DNA from: Pseudomonadota bacterium
Lineage (GTDB): Bacteria > Pseudomonadota > Gammaproteobacteria > Pseudomonadales > Azotimanducaceae
NCBI GenBank assembly: GCA_027621895.1
Contig: JAQCAK010000002.1
Location: forward strand, 1-22,696
DNA: 22,696 nt
Direction: 5' to 3'
Under the pieces are notes generated by a model. It worked only from the letters and a program-made list of their open reading frames with translations. It searched no databases and was not told the origin of the DNA. The position numbers and the translations under genes were made by a program. Of this stretch, positions 7,838-14,858 are shown piece by piece. The stretch's first letter is position 1, and every line of letters begins with the position of its first letter.

Positions 7838-9058
7838 TCAGTGACTGCCCAGCGCGTCGCGAGGCAGGATACGGGCTGCGCGGAAACCCGGCGGCAGGCT
7901 GATCAGGGCCGCGGTGGCAAAAATGAAGCCCATGGGCATCAGGTAGACATAGGCGTTCAGCTCACCTTTCATGTGCTGGAACATCACACCGCTCATGTCG
8001 ATGGGCTCGGGAATCTGGAAGCCGACCTCGGTGAGCCAGATCACCGCGGGTGTGACCAGCAGGATGCCGATGCCGATGCTGAAGCTGGCCAGCAGCAGGG
8101 TTTCAAGCAGTACGAGCTGAACCAGCCGGCCGGGGCGGCAGCCGATGGCTCGAAGCACACCGAATTCCCGGGTGCGTTCCAGTACCGACATCAGCACCGT
8201 ATTCAGGACACCGATGAAGACGATGAACACCACGATACCCATCATGAAGTGATTGCCCTGTTTGTCAGACTGCATGGTGCGGTAGAAAGTGGATTCAACT
8301 TCCTGCCAGGGCGATACGGTGAGATCCGGCAGAGCGGCTGCAAGCACGCTGGCAATGTCGCGGTTGTCGTTCCTGTCGTCGACCAGCAGCGCGTATTCGT
8401 GAACGTCCGTGCCCAGTGCCAGGAACTGTTGCGCCGCCGGCAGCGGCAGGTAAACCGCCATCCGGTCGAAAGATGTCCGGTTGCCGATAACACCGCCCAC
8501 CAGGTAGATATCATTCGCAATAGAACCATCGGCACCCTGTGATATCAGGACGATCTCATCTCCCAGTGACAGCTCGAGGCTGATGGCCAGGCCCCTGCCG
8601 ATCATTGCCGTGTAATAGCCGTCGGCATCGGGCGACGCCGAAAAAAATTCGCCTTCGGTAACCTTCTGGCGAATACGGCTGACGGTCGGTTCAAGCGCTG
8701 TGTCGATGCCGATGACCCGCGCCGGGTAGGTTTTATCGCCGGCGTAAGCCAGGGCTGGAGAATAGACCCTCGGTGCATAGCCGGTGACATCCTCATGCGC
8801 TTCAAGCACGGCCCTGACAGCAGCCTGGTCCTTGATGGTCTTGTAGATCTTCGGCCGGTCCAGATAATCGTCCTGGTGGATCTGTATATGACCCACGTGG
8901 TCCAGGGTAAAAATATCAATGACGTTACCGTAGCTGCCTTCCAGCAGGGACGTCGACAGGACAAACAGGATGTAACCACCGCACATGCTGAGCCCCGTCA
9001 ACAGCGACCGGCGTCTCTGCCTGAAGATATTGCGGAAGGCGATGGTCAGGGTCAGCAT
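7838..9058 (-). CDS. FtsX/MacB-type ABC permease, first copy
   Basis: A 406-residue paralogue of the neighbouring permease with the same order of parts: RNIFRQRRRSLLTG then helix 1 (about 17-40), a periplasmic domain, and three C-terminal helices (about 268-293, 313-342, 370-395). The coupling motif FGVLRAIGCRPGRLV follows helix 2. Similarity to the second permease at the RNxFR, YAPRV and coupling-loop segments points to tandem duplication followed by divergence. Its ATG overlaps the stop of the LolA-like gene by one base (TAATG), so translation is coupled. No internal Shine-Dalgarno is needed or seen. With the ATPase it should form a 2+2 complex. Confidence 0.9.
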   Translation of the reverse strand: MLTLTIAFRNIFRQRRRSLLTGLSMCGGYILFVLSTSLLEGSYGNVIDIFTLDHVGHIQIHQDDYLDRPKIYKTIKDQAAVRAVLEAHEDVTGYAPRVYSPALAYAGDKTYPARVIGIDTALEPTVSRIRQKVTEGEFFSASPDADGYYTAMIGRGLAISLELSLGDEIVLISQGADGSIANDIYLVGGVIGNRTSFDRMAVYLPLPAAQQFLALGTDVHEYALLVDDRNDNRDIASVLAAALPDLTVSPWQEVESTFYRTMQSDKQGNHFMMGIVVFIVFIGVLNTVLMSVLERTREFGVLRAIGCRPGRLVQLVLLETLLLASFSIGIGILLVTPAVIWLTEVGFQIPEPIDMSGVMFQHMKGELNAYVYLMPMGFIFATAALISLPPGFRAARILPRDALGSH

Positions 9059-9819
9059 TAAAAGCGGCTTTTCAGGTTTCGCAGGGAAAAGGTGTCTTCG
9101 GTGACATCCGGCGGATTAAAGACGATGTCATCATAGTAGACGATAGTCCGGTGCCCTTCCTTGTTGAGTGGCTGCATCTCGAGTACGGAAGGCATGAGCC
9201 TGCCATCGAACGCTTTCGGCTCCCGGAAGGACATGCGGCGAATTTTCTCTCCATCATCGTCGTAGAAAATCTGGGCAACCGGCAGCAGTGGTTCCCTGGA
9301 GACGATGTACTCAATTTTGCCCCAGACGGTGACGGTCTGCTCTTTGGGTGTCAGGGTAATCAGGTACTGATCGTCTGACTCTTCCATGTCCAGGTGGTAG
9401 GAATCGATCAGCTGGGTTTCCTTGACCAGGTCGTCGTTGGTGAAATCGCTGCCCATCCAGGAGCCCATCATCATGGATGGTGGCACCTTGATCACCTTGT
9501 TGATCTTGGGAAAGTAGTTCCACATCTCACTGTCCCGCTTCAGGGTAGCAATACCTCGATCCTTGCGTGGCGCCAGGATGCGGAAAAATGCCAGCTCCCT
9601 GCCCAGACTGTCGCCGGTCATCTGCAGGGTGCGCTCGTAGTTGGGCGTTTCGACCTTCATGGTGATGGTGGCCCTGCTGGCCTCGCCACGGTACAGTTGT
9701 TCCATCCTGTCGACGATGGCCCTGGCGTCGGCTTCCGATGCCTGTGCCACCGGCAGGACCAGAAGCCAGGTGAGCGTGGCGAGCAGGCGAAGATGGCGGG
9801 GTTGCATTGAATGATTCAT
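9058..9819 (-). CDS. LolA-like outer-membrane lipoprotein-sorting protein
   Basis: A 253-residue periplasmic protein: signal peptide with cleavage after VAQA (about residue 27), then an unclosed beta-barrel of LolA/LppX type. The segment WNYFPKINKVIKVPP followed by SMMMGSWMGSDFTNDDLV is the hallmark of the family annotated as outer membrane lipoprotein-sorting protein. No lipobox cysteine is present, so it should be soluble. Family members bind acyl chains in a hydrophobic cavity. Those I know of often sit beside RND/MMPL transporters; here the partner is an ABC pair, with a beta-barrel at the operon end. It is the first gene, with a TATAAT about 60 bases upstream. It probably ferries a lipid or lipoprotein across the periplasm (inference). 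Confidence 0.88.
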   Translation of the reverse strand: MNHSMQPRHLRLLATLTWLLVLPVAQASEADARAIVDRMEQLYRGEASRATITMKVETPNYERTLQMTGDSLGRELAFFRILAPRKDRGIATLKRDSEMWNYFPKINKVIKVPPSMMMGSWMGSDFTNDDLVKETQLIDSYHLDMEESDDQYLITLTPKEQTVTVWGKIEYIVSREPLLPVAQIFYDDDGEKIRRMSFREPKAFDGRLMPSVLEMQPLNKEGHRTIVYYDDIVFNPPDVTEDTFSLRNLKSRF

Positions 9820-9854
9820 AGCTTGCCAGTGGCCAGGATCCAGCGGGGATCGCG

Positions 9855-9884
9855 GTGACCAAATTGTTCCGGAATCGTTATTAT
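9855..9884 (+). promoter_or_regulatory. Possible sigma-70 promoter of the thiolase-like gene
   Basis: GTGACC (9855-9860) and TATTAT (9879-9884) are separated by 18 bases and match the -35 and -10 consensus at 4/6 and 5/6 positions. The gene start at 9939 follows about 50 bases later. The -10 overlaps the opposite-strand TATAAT, so the two divergent promoters would compete. Confidence 0.35.
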
Positions 9885-9885
9885 A
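9880..9885 (-). promoter_or_regulatory. Probable -10 box of the LolA/ABC operon
   Basis: Read on the minus strand this is a perfect TATAAT, about 60 bases upstream of the LolA-like ATG at 9819. The -35 position is poor (best guess CTGTCG at 15-base spacing), so an activator may be involved. It lies in the 119-base divergent spacer shared with the thiolase-like gene. Confidence 0.4.
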
Positions 9886-9938
9886 GCGCCTTAGTCCGTG
9901 CGACAGGTGCGGCAGTTTTGCTGAATTGAGGAGTAAGT

Positions 9939-11456
9939 ATGTCAGACAAGCAGATACCGGTGCTGGTGGGTGTGGGCCAGGTCACAGAAAGAGAATTCGA
10001 CCGCGACAGCGCTTCACCCATGGATCTGATGGAGCAGGCGTCTCTGCTGGCCGCTGAAGATGCCGGTATCAAGGCATCATGGCTCAGTGAGCTGGACGTG
10101 CTGGCAGTTGTGAAAAGCTTTCGTGAACCCACGCCGAACTCTGCAGAAACCCTGGCCAACCGGCTCGGCGCAACGCGCGCAACCCAGTGGATGCTGCCTG
10201 ACGGCGGCAATGGCCCCCAGTACCTGGTCAATCGCTATGCCGAGGCAATTGCCAACGGTGACATTCGCTTTGCCCTGTTTTCCGGTGCCGAGGCCATGGC
10301 AACCGGGCGGAAGTACTTTAAGGAAACCGGCGAGCAGCCACCCTGGTCGGAGCCCGCGTCACGGGAACCCCAGTACCTGGTAGACGATGTTCCCATGTCC
10401 ACGCCCCATGAGAACGATTATGGTCTCAGGGTCCCGCCGCAGTTTTATGCGCTCTGTGAAAATGCACTGCGCGGCCACTATGGTGAATCCGTTGAGGAAC
10501 ATCAGATCGCCATGGGCCAGCTTTTCTCACGCTTCACGGAAGCCGCGGCGGCAAGTCCCCATGCCTGGTATCCAATCCGGCGTTCCGCCGAGGACATTGC
10601 CTGGCCTTCGGAATCCAATCGCTATGTCGGCTGGCCCTACACCAAGTACATGAATGCCATGAACCAGATTAACCAGTCAGCCACGCTGCTGTTAACCTCG
10701 GTGGAATATGCGCGCCAGCTTGGCGTCAGCGAGGACAGGTTCATCTTCCTGCATGGCTGTGCCGACACGAAGGAAAAGCGTATCTCCCTGCGTCCGAATT
10801 ACTATTCCAGCCAGGCTATCCAGGTGATGGCTGAGCGGGTTTTCGAAGGTTCCGGCCTGACGATGAACGATATTGACTACATCGACTTCTATTCCTGTTT
10901 TCCCAGTGCGGTGCAGATTGCCCGGGATACCTTCGGCATGGAGCGGGACGACCCCCGGCCGCTGACGATTACCGGCGGCCTGCCGTTTCATGGTGGCGCC
11001 GGTAACAACTACGTGATGAATTCAATCGCGGCGATGGTTGAAAAACTGCGTGCTGATCCCGGCAAGTATGGACTGGTGACAGCCAACGGCGGCTACTTCA
11101 GCAAGCATGCCGCGGGTATCTATTCGACGGTCCCCACCGAGGGTGACTGGACCCGGGTTGATCCCACGGTGTACCAGCAGGAAATTGACGAGGCACCGGA
11201 TGCACCTTTCACCGAGTCTCCTGCCGGTGAGGCGACGATTGAAACCTATACGGTAGGATTCGGCCGGGATAACAACCCGCAGCAGGGCATCGTAATCGGC
11301 CGGCTCGGTGAGTTCGGTGATCCGGCTGCAAAACGGTTCCTCTCAATGCTGCCAGATGATCCCGCGTTGCTCAGGACAATGACCGAGGCCGAACATGTGG
11401 GGGCAAAGGGACGGGTTCAGCAGGTGGATGGTATCAACGTGTTTACGCCTGGGTGA
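9939..11456 (+). CDS. Thiolase-like protein (TLP1 type) lacking catalytic cysteines
   Basis: A 505-residue cytoplasmic protein often annotated as acetyl-CoA acetyltransferase. It has the two-lobed thiolase fold (about 1-400: GVGQVTERE at the N-terminus, YSCFPSAVQ near 318-325, GGLPFHGGAGNNY near 346-358, VTANGGYFS near 380-388) plus a C-terminal extension of about 100 residues that looks like an OB-type domain, as in the TLP1 group known from mycobacteria. The nucleophilic Cys motif is absent (the segment near 88-98 reads DGGNGPQYLVN), and the usual C-terminal CxG is replaced by ANGG. GAGGAG precedes the ATG. It probably binds an acyl-CoA, and true thiolysis is doubtful. Monocistronic, divergent from the ABC operon. 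Confidence 0.85.
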   Translation: MSDKQIPVLVGVGQVTEREFDRDSASPMDLMEQASLLAAEDAGIKASWLSELDVLAVVKSFREPTPNSAETLANRLGATRATQWMLPDGGNGPQYLVNRYAEAIANGDIRFALFSGAEAMATGRKYFKETGEQPPWSEPASREPQYLVDDVPMSTPHENDYGLRVPPQFYALCENALRGHYGESVEEHQIAMGQLFSRFTEAAAASPHAWYPIRRSAEDIAWPSESNRYVGWPYTKYMNAMNQINQSATLLLTSVEYARQLGVSEDRFIFLHGCADTKEKRISLRPNYYSSQAIQVMAERVFEGSGLTMNDIDYIDFYSCFPSAVQIARDTFGMERDDPRPLTITGGLPFHGGAGNNYVMNSIAAMVEKLRADPGKYGLVTANGGYFSKHAAGIYSTVPTEGDWTRVDPTVYQQEIDEAPDAPFTESPAGEATIETYTVGFGRDNNPQQGIVIGRLGEFGDPAAKRFLSMLPDDPALLRTMTEAEHVGAKGRVQQVDGINVFTPG

Positions 11457-11477
11457 TTTTCCTGCGGTTCTCCTGAT

Positions 11478-11921
11478 CTACCGGTCGTGCGGCGTAAACA
11501 GCAGGCGCTTTTTCACCAGGTAGTTGAACAGGAACACGCAGCCCACGGAAATCACTTTGGATACGGTGTAGTGCAGTGGCGTGAACTCCGTGATGGCGAA
11601 GATCACCGCCTCGCTGATCGCCAGACCCACGATGACGATGATGGTGAAGTAAAGAAACTCCCGATGTGGCGTCTCGTCATAGCGGCGGTGCTTGAATACC
11701 CAGTTCACGTTGATAGTGTAGGAAACCACCAGTCCCACGCTGTAGCCGGCGATATTGGATAGCAGGTAGTGCACCTGCAGCCATTCCGTGAGAATGACCA
11801 GGGTTGAGAAGTCGCAGGCAAAAGCGATCAGGCCTGATACGCTGTATTTGAAGAATTCAGATCGAAGGAAGTCTCTGGCGAATTGCGGCAGGTTCATTTC
11901 GGGTAGTCTGATCTCGTTCAT
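11478..11921 (-). CDS. GtrA family membrane protein
   Basis: A 147-residue protein with four transmembrane helices (about 25-47, 52-74, 88-110, 115-137) and the GtrA features FxKYxxxGxxAxxxD at the start of helix 1, YxxxxxxSYxxNxxWVF at the end of helix 2 and FLFNYLVKKRLLF at the C-terminus. GtrA proteins are thought to flip polyprenyl-phosphate-linked sugars in O-antigen or cell-wall glycosylation. Its stop faces the stop of the thiolase-like gene across 21 bases. A GT2 glycosyltransferase of the DPM-like class lies at 19061-20032, so a shared glycosylation pathway is possible but not shown by linkage. No clear Shine-Dalgarno is seen; M9 is an alternative start. Confidence 0.9.
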   Translation of the reverse strand: MNEIRLPEMNLPQFARDFLRSEFFKYSVSGLIAFACDFSTLVILTEWLQVHYLLSNIAGYSVGLVVSYTINVNWVFKHRRYDETPHREFLYFTIIVIVGLAISEAVIFAITEFTPLHYTVSKVISVGCVFLFNYLVKKRLLFTPHDR

Positions 11922-12020
11922 CCCGGCAGGCCAGGAAGATCTTCAGTATGATATCCGCGTGGTCCGGAAAAGGTCCGGATTGTACGCCAGCTTTGTGTCG
12001 AGGTCAGGAGTCATGAAATT

Positions 12021-12425
12021 TTGCTGACAGGAGAATGTTTCTGCGGGTCGGTCCAATACCGGATAGACGGGGATGTGTTTGATGCACGCTGTTGTCACTG
12101 TTCCCGGTGCCGCAAGGCGTTCAGCGGCAGTGGTTCAGCCTTTGCCCGGGTCAACAGCGGGGAGTTTGCCTGGACGGCGGGTGAATCCCTGTTGCAGAGC
12201 TATATCAACCAGGCGGGCACGGGACTGCAGTTTTGTAGCCAGTGCGGTTCGACCCTCTGCGGGGTCGTGGATGGCGAGGTGTTTGGTGTAACCCTGGGCT
12301 GCCTGGATGGTGATCCACCGGTAACGATCACCCGACATATCTTTACCGGCTCAAAAGCAGGCTGGGATGAAATTGGCGGCAGCGCGCCGCAGTATGAGGC
12401 GTACGCGCCGGAGGATGGCCAATGA
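12021..12425 (+). CDS. GFA family zinc protein (CENP-V/Mss4-like fold)
   Basis: A 134-residue protein with the zinc ligands of the GFA family (named for glutathione-dependent formaldehyde-activating enzyme): C6-F-C8 at the N-terminus, C25-H-C27-x2-C30, and a later FCSQCGS pair. The SGSAFARV strand after the second motif and CLDGDPP near the end also fit. Family members were once thought to speed formaldehyde-glutathione adduct formation, but most have no proven activity. The only usable start is TTG at 12021, ten bases after AGGAG; the upstream ATG at 12013 is out of frame and hits a stop after four codons. It shares ATGA with the RraA-like gene downstream. Confidence 0.87.
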   Translation: MLTGECFCGSVQYRIDGDVFDARCCHCSRCRKAFSGSGSAFARVNSGEFAWTAGESLLQSYINQAGTGLQFCSQCGSTLCGVVDGEVFGVTLGCLDGDPPVTITRHIFTGSKAGWDEIGGSAPQYEAYAPEDGQ

Positions 12426-13111
12426 TGGAACTTGATAACGACCTGCGGGATGCACTGCTGAAGCTCGACACCCCCACCGTCTGCAACGCGCTGGAGGTGG
12501 TTAACCCGGCCAGGCGGGCTCGCGGTTTCAATATTCGGCCATTTGTCTGTGCCAGACCGTCACTGCCGCCGATCCTCGGGTTTGCGCGTACCGTGCGGAT
12601 TCGGGCTGCACACAAACCCCGGCGACCGGTTGATCATGATGCCTATTACAGCTACATCGCTGAGGGCGGACCGGTGCCCAGCATCGCGGTGATTGAGGAT
12701 ATCGACGATACCCCTGGCTATGGTGCCCACTGGGGAGAGGTCAACACCAACATCCATTACGGACTGGGGTGCCTGGGTGTGGTGACCAATGGCAGTATTC
12801 GTGACATTCCGGATTCCCAGGAGAAGTTCCAGATGCTCGCCGGCATGGTGAATCCTTCACATGCCTGGGTCAACGTGGTGGACTGGGGCGTCGACGTGAA
12901 TGTCCATGGCATGGAGGCGTCTCACAATGACCTGGTTCATGCGGACCTGCATGGCTCGGTGGTGATACCCCTTGAAGATGCGGCGGGTGTGATTGAAGAA
13001 GCTGCAAGAATCATGGCCCGCGAACGCATTGTCATCGACGCCGCTAAACGGCCCGGTTTCAACATGGAGCGCCTGAGGGAAGCCTGGAAAGGTATGTCGG
13101 AAATCCACTGA
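12422..13111 (+). CDS. RraA-like family protein
   Basis: A 229-residue protein of the RraA/HMG-aldolase-like family. Visible are LDTPTVCNAL at the N-terminus, the strand IAVIEDIDDTPGYGAHWGE, the core GCLGVVTNGSIRD (the GxVxDGxxRD motif with Asn in place of the usual Asp, and the Arg-Asp pair kept), then VHGMEASHNDLVHADLHGSVV, the metal-site and C-terminal strand region. Members include the RNase E inhibitor RraA and class II pyruvate aldolases that need Mg or Mn. The long insert before the core and retained RD suggest aldolase or hydrolase-like chemistry rather than RNase E binding. It overlaps the GFA gene by four bases and is convergent with the lipase gene. Confidence 0.85.
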   Translation: MMELDNDLRDALLKLDTPTVCNALEVVNPARRARGFNIRPFVCARPSLPPILGFARTVRIRAAHKPRRPVDHDAYYSYIAEGGPVPSIAVIEDIDDTPGYGAHWGEVNTNIHYGLGCLGVVTNGSIRDIPDSQEKFQMLAGMVNPSHAWVNVVDWGVDVNVHGMEASHNDLVHADLHGSVVIPLEDAAGVIEEAARIMARERIVIDAAKRPGFNMERLREAWKGMSEIH

Positions 13112-13137
13112 CCCCGGCGATATCTGCCCAGGGTCAG
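13108..13137. terminator. Possible bidirectional terminator between convergent genes
   Basis: A perfect seven-base inverted repeat, CTGACCC (13108-13114) and GGGTCAG (13131-13137), with a 16-base loop spans the stop codons of the RraA-like gene (+) and the lipase-like gene (-). There is no T-run on either side, so it is not a canonical intrinsic terminator; 3'-end protection is an alternative. Confidence 0.35.
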
Positions 13138-14858
13138 CGAAGCCTGCTCATGACCTCGTCGAGCACAGACAGTCCGCACAGGGTATGCAGGACGCCGACC
13201 TTGTCCGTGAGATTGAACAGCAGCTCATAGCCGTCGGCGTTGCACCGGCTTTCATCAAAGTCCACCGTCACCAGTGGCTCCAGGGCAGCTGCCAGCTCCC
13301 GGGTATTCGCCTCCGGCACGAGCCGGTCGAACGCCGAGTGATACAGGTGAACCCCGGTTACCGATCCCGCAAGCGGATTGCCCCCGGCGATCATGCCGGT
13401 AAAACTGTTCAGCTGCAGCTGGACCTTCAGCAGGTCATAGGTGGCCTCGTCGGACAGGAATCCAGCGATGAAGTCAGGCCTGATCGTACCTTCATCGATC
13501 AGGTCATCTGTTGCCAGGCCCGTCTCTGTGTAACCCAGCAGTCCCGGCAGTATCCGGTCGGTTGCAAAGGGCAGGGTAGACTCGCGGTCCACATACCGGC
13601 AGTAGTCATCACCCGCGCAGCTGCCATCAAGGTATTGCAGCACGCCGCGAAAGGTCCGGTACAGATTGTGAGGCGCGCCACCAGCGTGAACTTCCCGGAC
13701 GACCAGATCACCGCTTCCCTGGGTCTCAAGCATTTTCCACAGGCCGATTGCGCTGTGGCCACCCTGCGAGTAGCCGATGATGGTGAGATCGTTACCGCTG
13801 TTTACGGCATCGTATTCGGGATCGGCAAGAACCTGGGACACCAGGTCGAATCCGTTCTGGGCGGTCTGGTAGTCGAGCAGGTAGGTTTCATCAGCAGAGG
13901 CCGTTCCGCCGCGACCATAGTTGTCCGGCGCAATGACCAGGTAGCCCCGGGATGCAAACTGACTGGCCAGAATAAACCAGGCGTCAGCGGGCGAGAGTGC
14001 CGAGGGTGTGGAGCCGGTCGCGTGGGTCAGCACGATGATCCGGTCCCTGGGGGCGAACTGGCTGGCGGTGGCAATGATCGGCATGCTGACAAGACCTGTC
14101 AGCTGGTTGCTGGCGGCACCATCCGGTGTGCGTGAGGCATAGGCAACCTGCAGGTTGCGAACATCATAGAGTGCCCCAGGATTTGCCAGGTGATTCCAGC
14201 TGCTGTCTGCAATATCGATCAGCAGGTTGAGTACAAGGCTTTCGATACCCGCGGGTAGATCCAGCTGGCCAGGCAGGGCGCCTTGTACGTAACCCTGGAA
14301 CAGTTGATTGACCTCTGAACGAGGCAGATCAACGCTGTCCGTGATCAGCAGGCCGGGGGTGTTCAGGGGGCCGGTGCTGAATGCCTGTTCCAGTGTATAG
14401 ATTGGCGCTGCGTTCGGGTGGGTCTCTGCTGTCAGCCGGTAGGCGCTGCTGGGCTCGAGGCTGCATGTGGCCCGGTGATCCAGCAGCTGGTCGGCTGCCG
14501 AGCTGGAAAGATCGAACAGTGGTTGTTGAAACGTGTTGACTGACAGGTTCTCGCAGTCGGCACTGAAAGTCAGTGCCAGGTCAGCAGTGCCGAGATGAGC
14601 AACACGCAGGCTGCCGAAGGCGGGGTTGGCGTTGATCGCACCTGCCGCGGGTACGGCATCCACGATCGTCAGTGCCCGGGTGTCTCCGGGGGGATCGGGG
14701 CTGGCAGGCGGGTCAGCCACCGGTGTGCTGGCAGAACCACCGCCGCCTCCTCCGCCACAGGCGCACAGCATCGATAGGCCGATGAATGCCATCAGCAGAC
14801 GTCGCCGGGACCTTGCTGTGATGCCTTTAACCTGTTGAATTTTCTGCCTGATCTTCAG
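13134..14858 (-). CDS. Lipase-like alpha/beta-hydrolase lipoprotein
   Basis: The first ATG (14792) gives 552 residues but leaves a signal of only about 11 residues without positive charge before the lipobox-like LCA-C (Cys12). Upstream in frame, bases 14793-14858 encode a basic stretch ending ARSRRRLL, ideal as the n-region, and the first plausible start is CTG 14858, overlapping the preceding TGA as CTGA. After the lipid-anchored Cys comes a Gly/Ser/Pro linker and an N-terminal domain (about 40-240), then the hydrolase: THATGS near 257 (oxyanion region), PDNYGRGG near 289 and GYSQGGH with nucleophile S342 (ATG numbering). Late Asp and His in SAFDRLVPEA and GVLHTL may complete the triad. It resembles secreted lipases or esterases. 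Target substrate unknown; surface-anchored (inference). Confidence 0.8.
   Translation of the reverse strand: MKIRQKIQQVKGITARSRRRLLMAFIGLSMLCACGGGGGGGSASTPVADPPASPDPPGDTRALTIVDAVPAAGAINANPAFGSLRVAHLGTADLALTFSADCENLSVNTFQQPLFDLSSSAADQLLDHRATCSLEPSSAYRLTAETHPNAAPIYTLEQAFSTGPLNTPGLLITDSVDLPRSEVNQLFQGYVQGALPGQLDLPAGIESLVLNLLIDIADSSWNHLANPGALYDVRNLQVAYASRTPDGAASNQLTGLVSMPIIATASQFAPRDRIIVLTHATGSTPSALSPADAWFILASQFASRGYLVIAPDNYGRGGTASADETYLLDYQTAQNGFDLVSQVLADPEYDAVNSGNDLTIIGYSQGGHSAIGLWKMLETQGSGDLVVREVHAGGAPHNLYRTFRGVLQYLDGSCAGDDYCRYVDRESTLPFATDRILPGLLGYTETGLATDDLIDEGTIRPDFIAGFLSDEATYDLLKVQLQLNSFTGMIAGGNPLAGSVTGVHLYHSAFDRLVPEANTRELAAALEPLVTVDFDESRCNADGYELLFNLTDKVGVLHTLCGLSVLDEVMSRLR

Noticed and set aside
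7123..8542. Long plus-strand reading frames (259 and 287 codons) opposite the permease genes
   Set aside because: His/Gln/Asp-rich antisense shadows with no domain, in perfect register with two strong FtsX genes.
13185..14135. 316-codon plus-strand reading frame opposite the lipase gene
   Set aside because: Antisense shadow; the minus strand encodes a clear alpha/beta-hydrolase.
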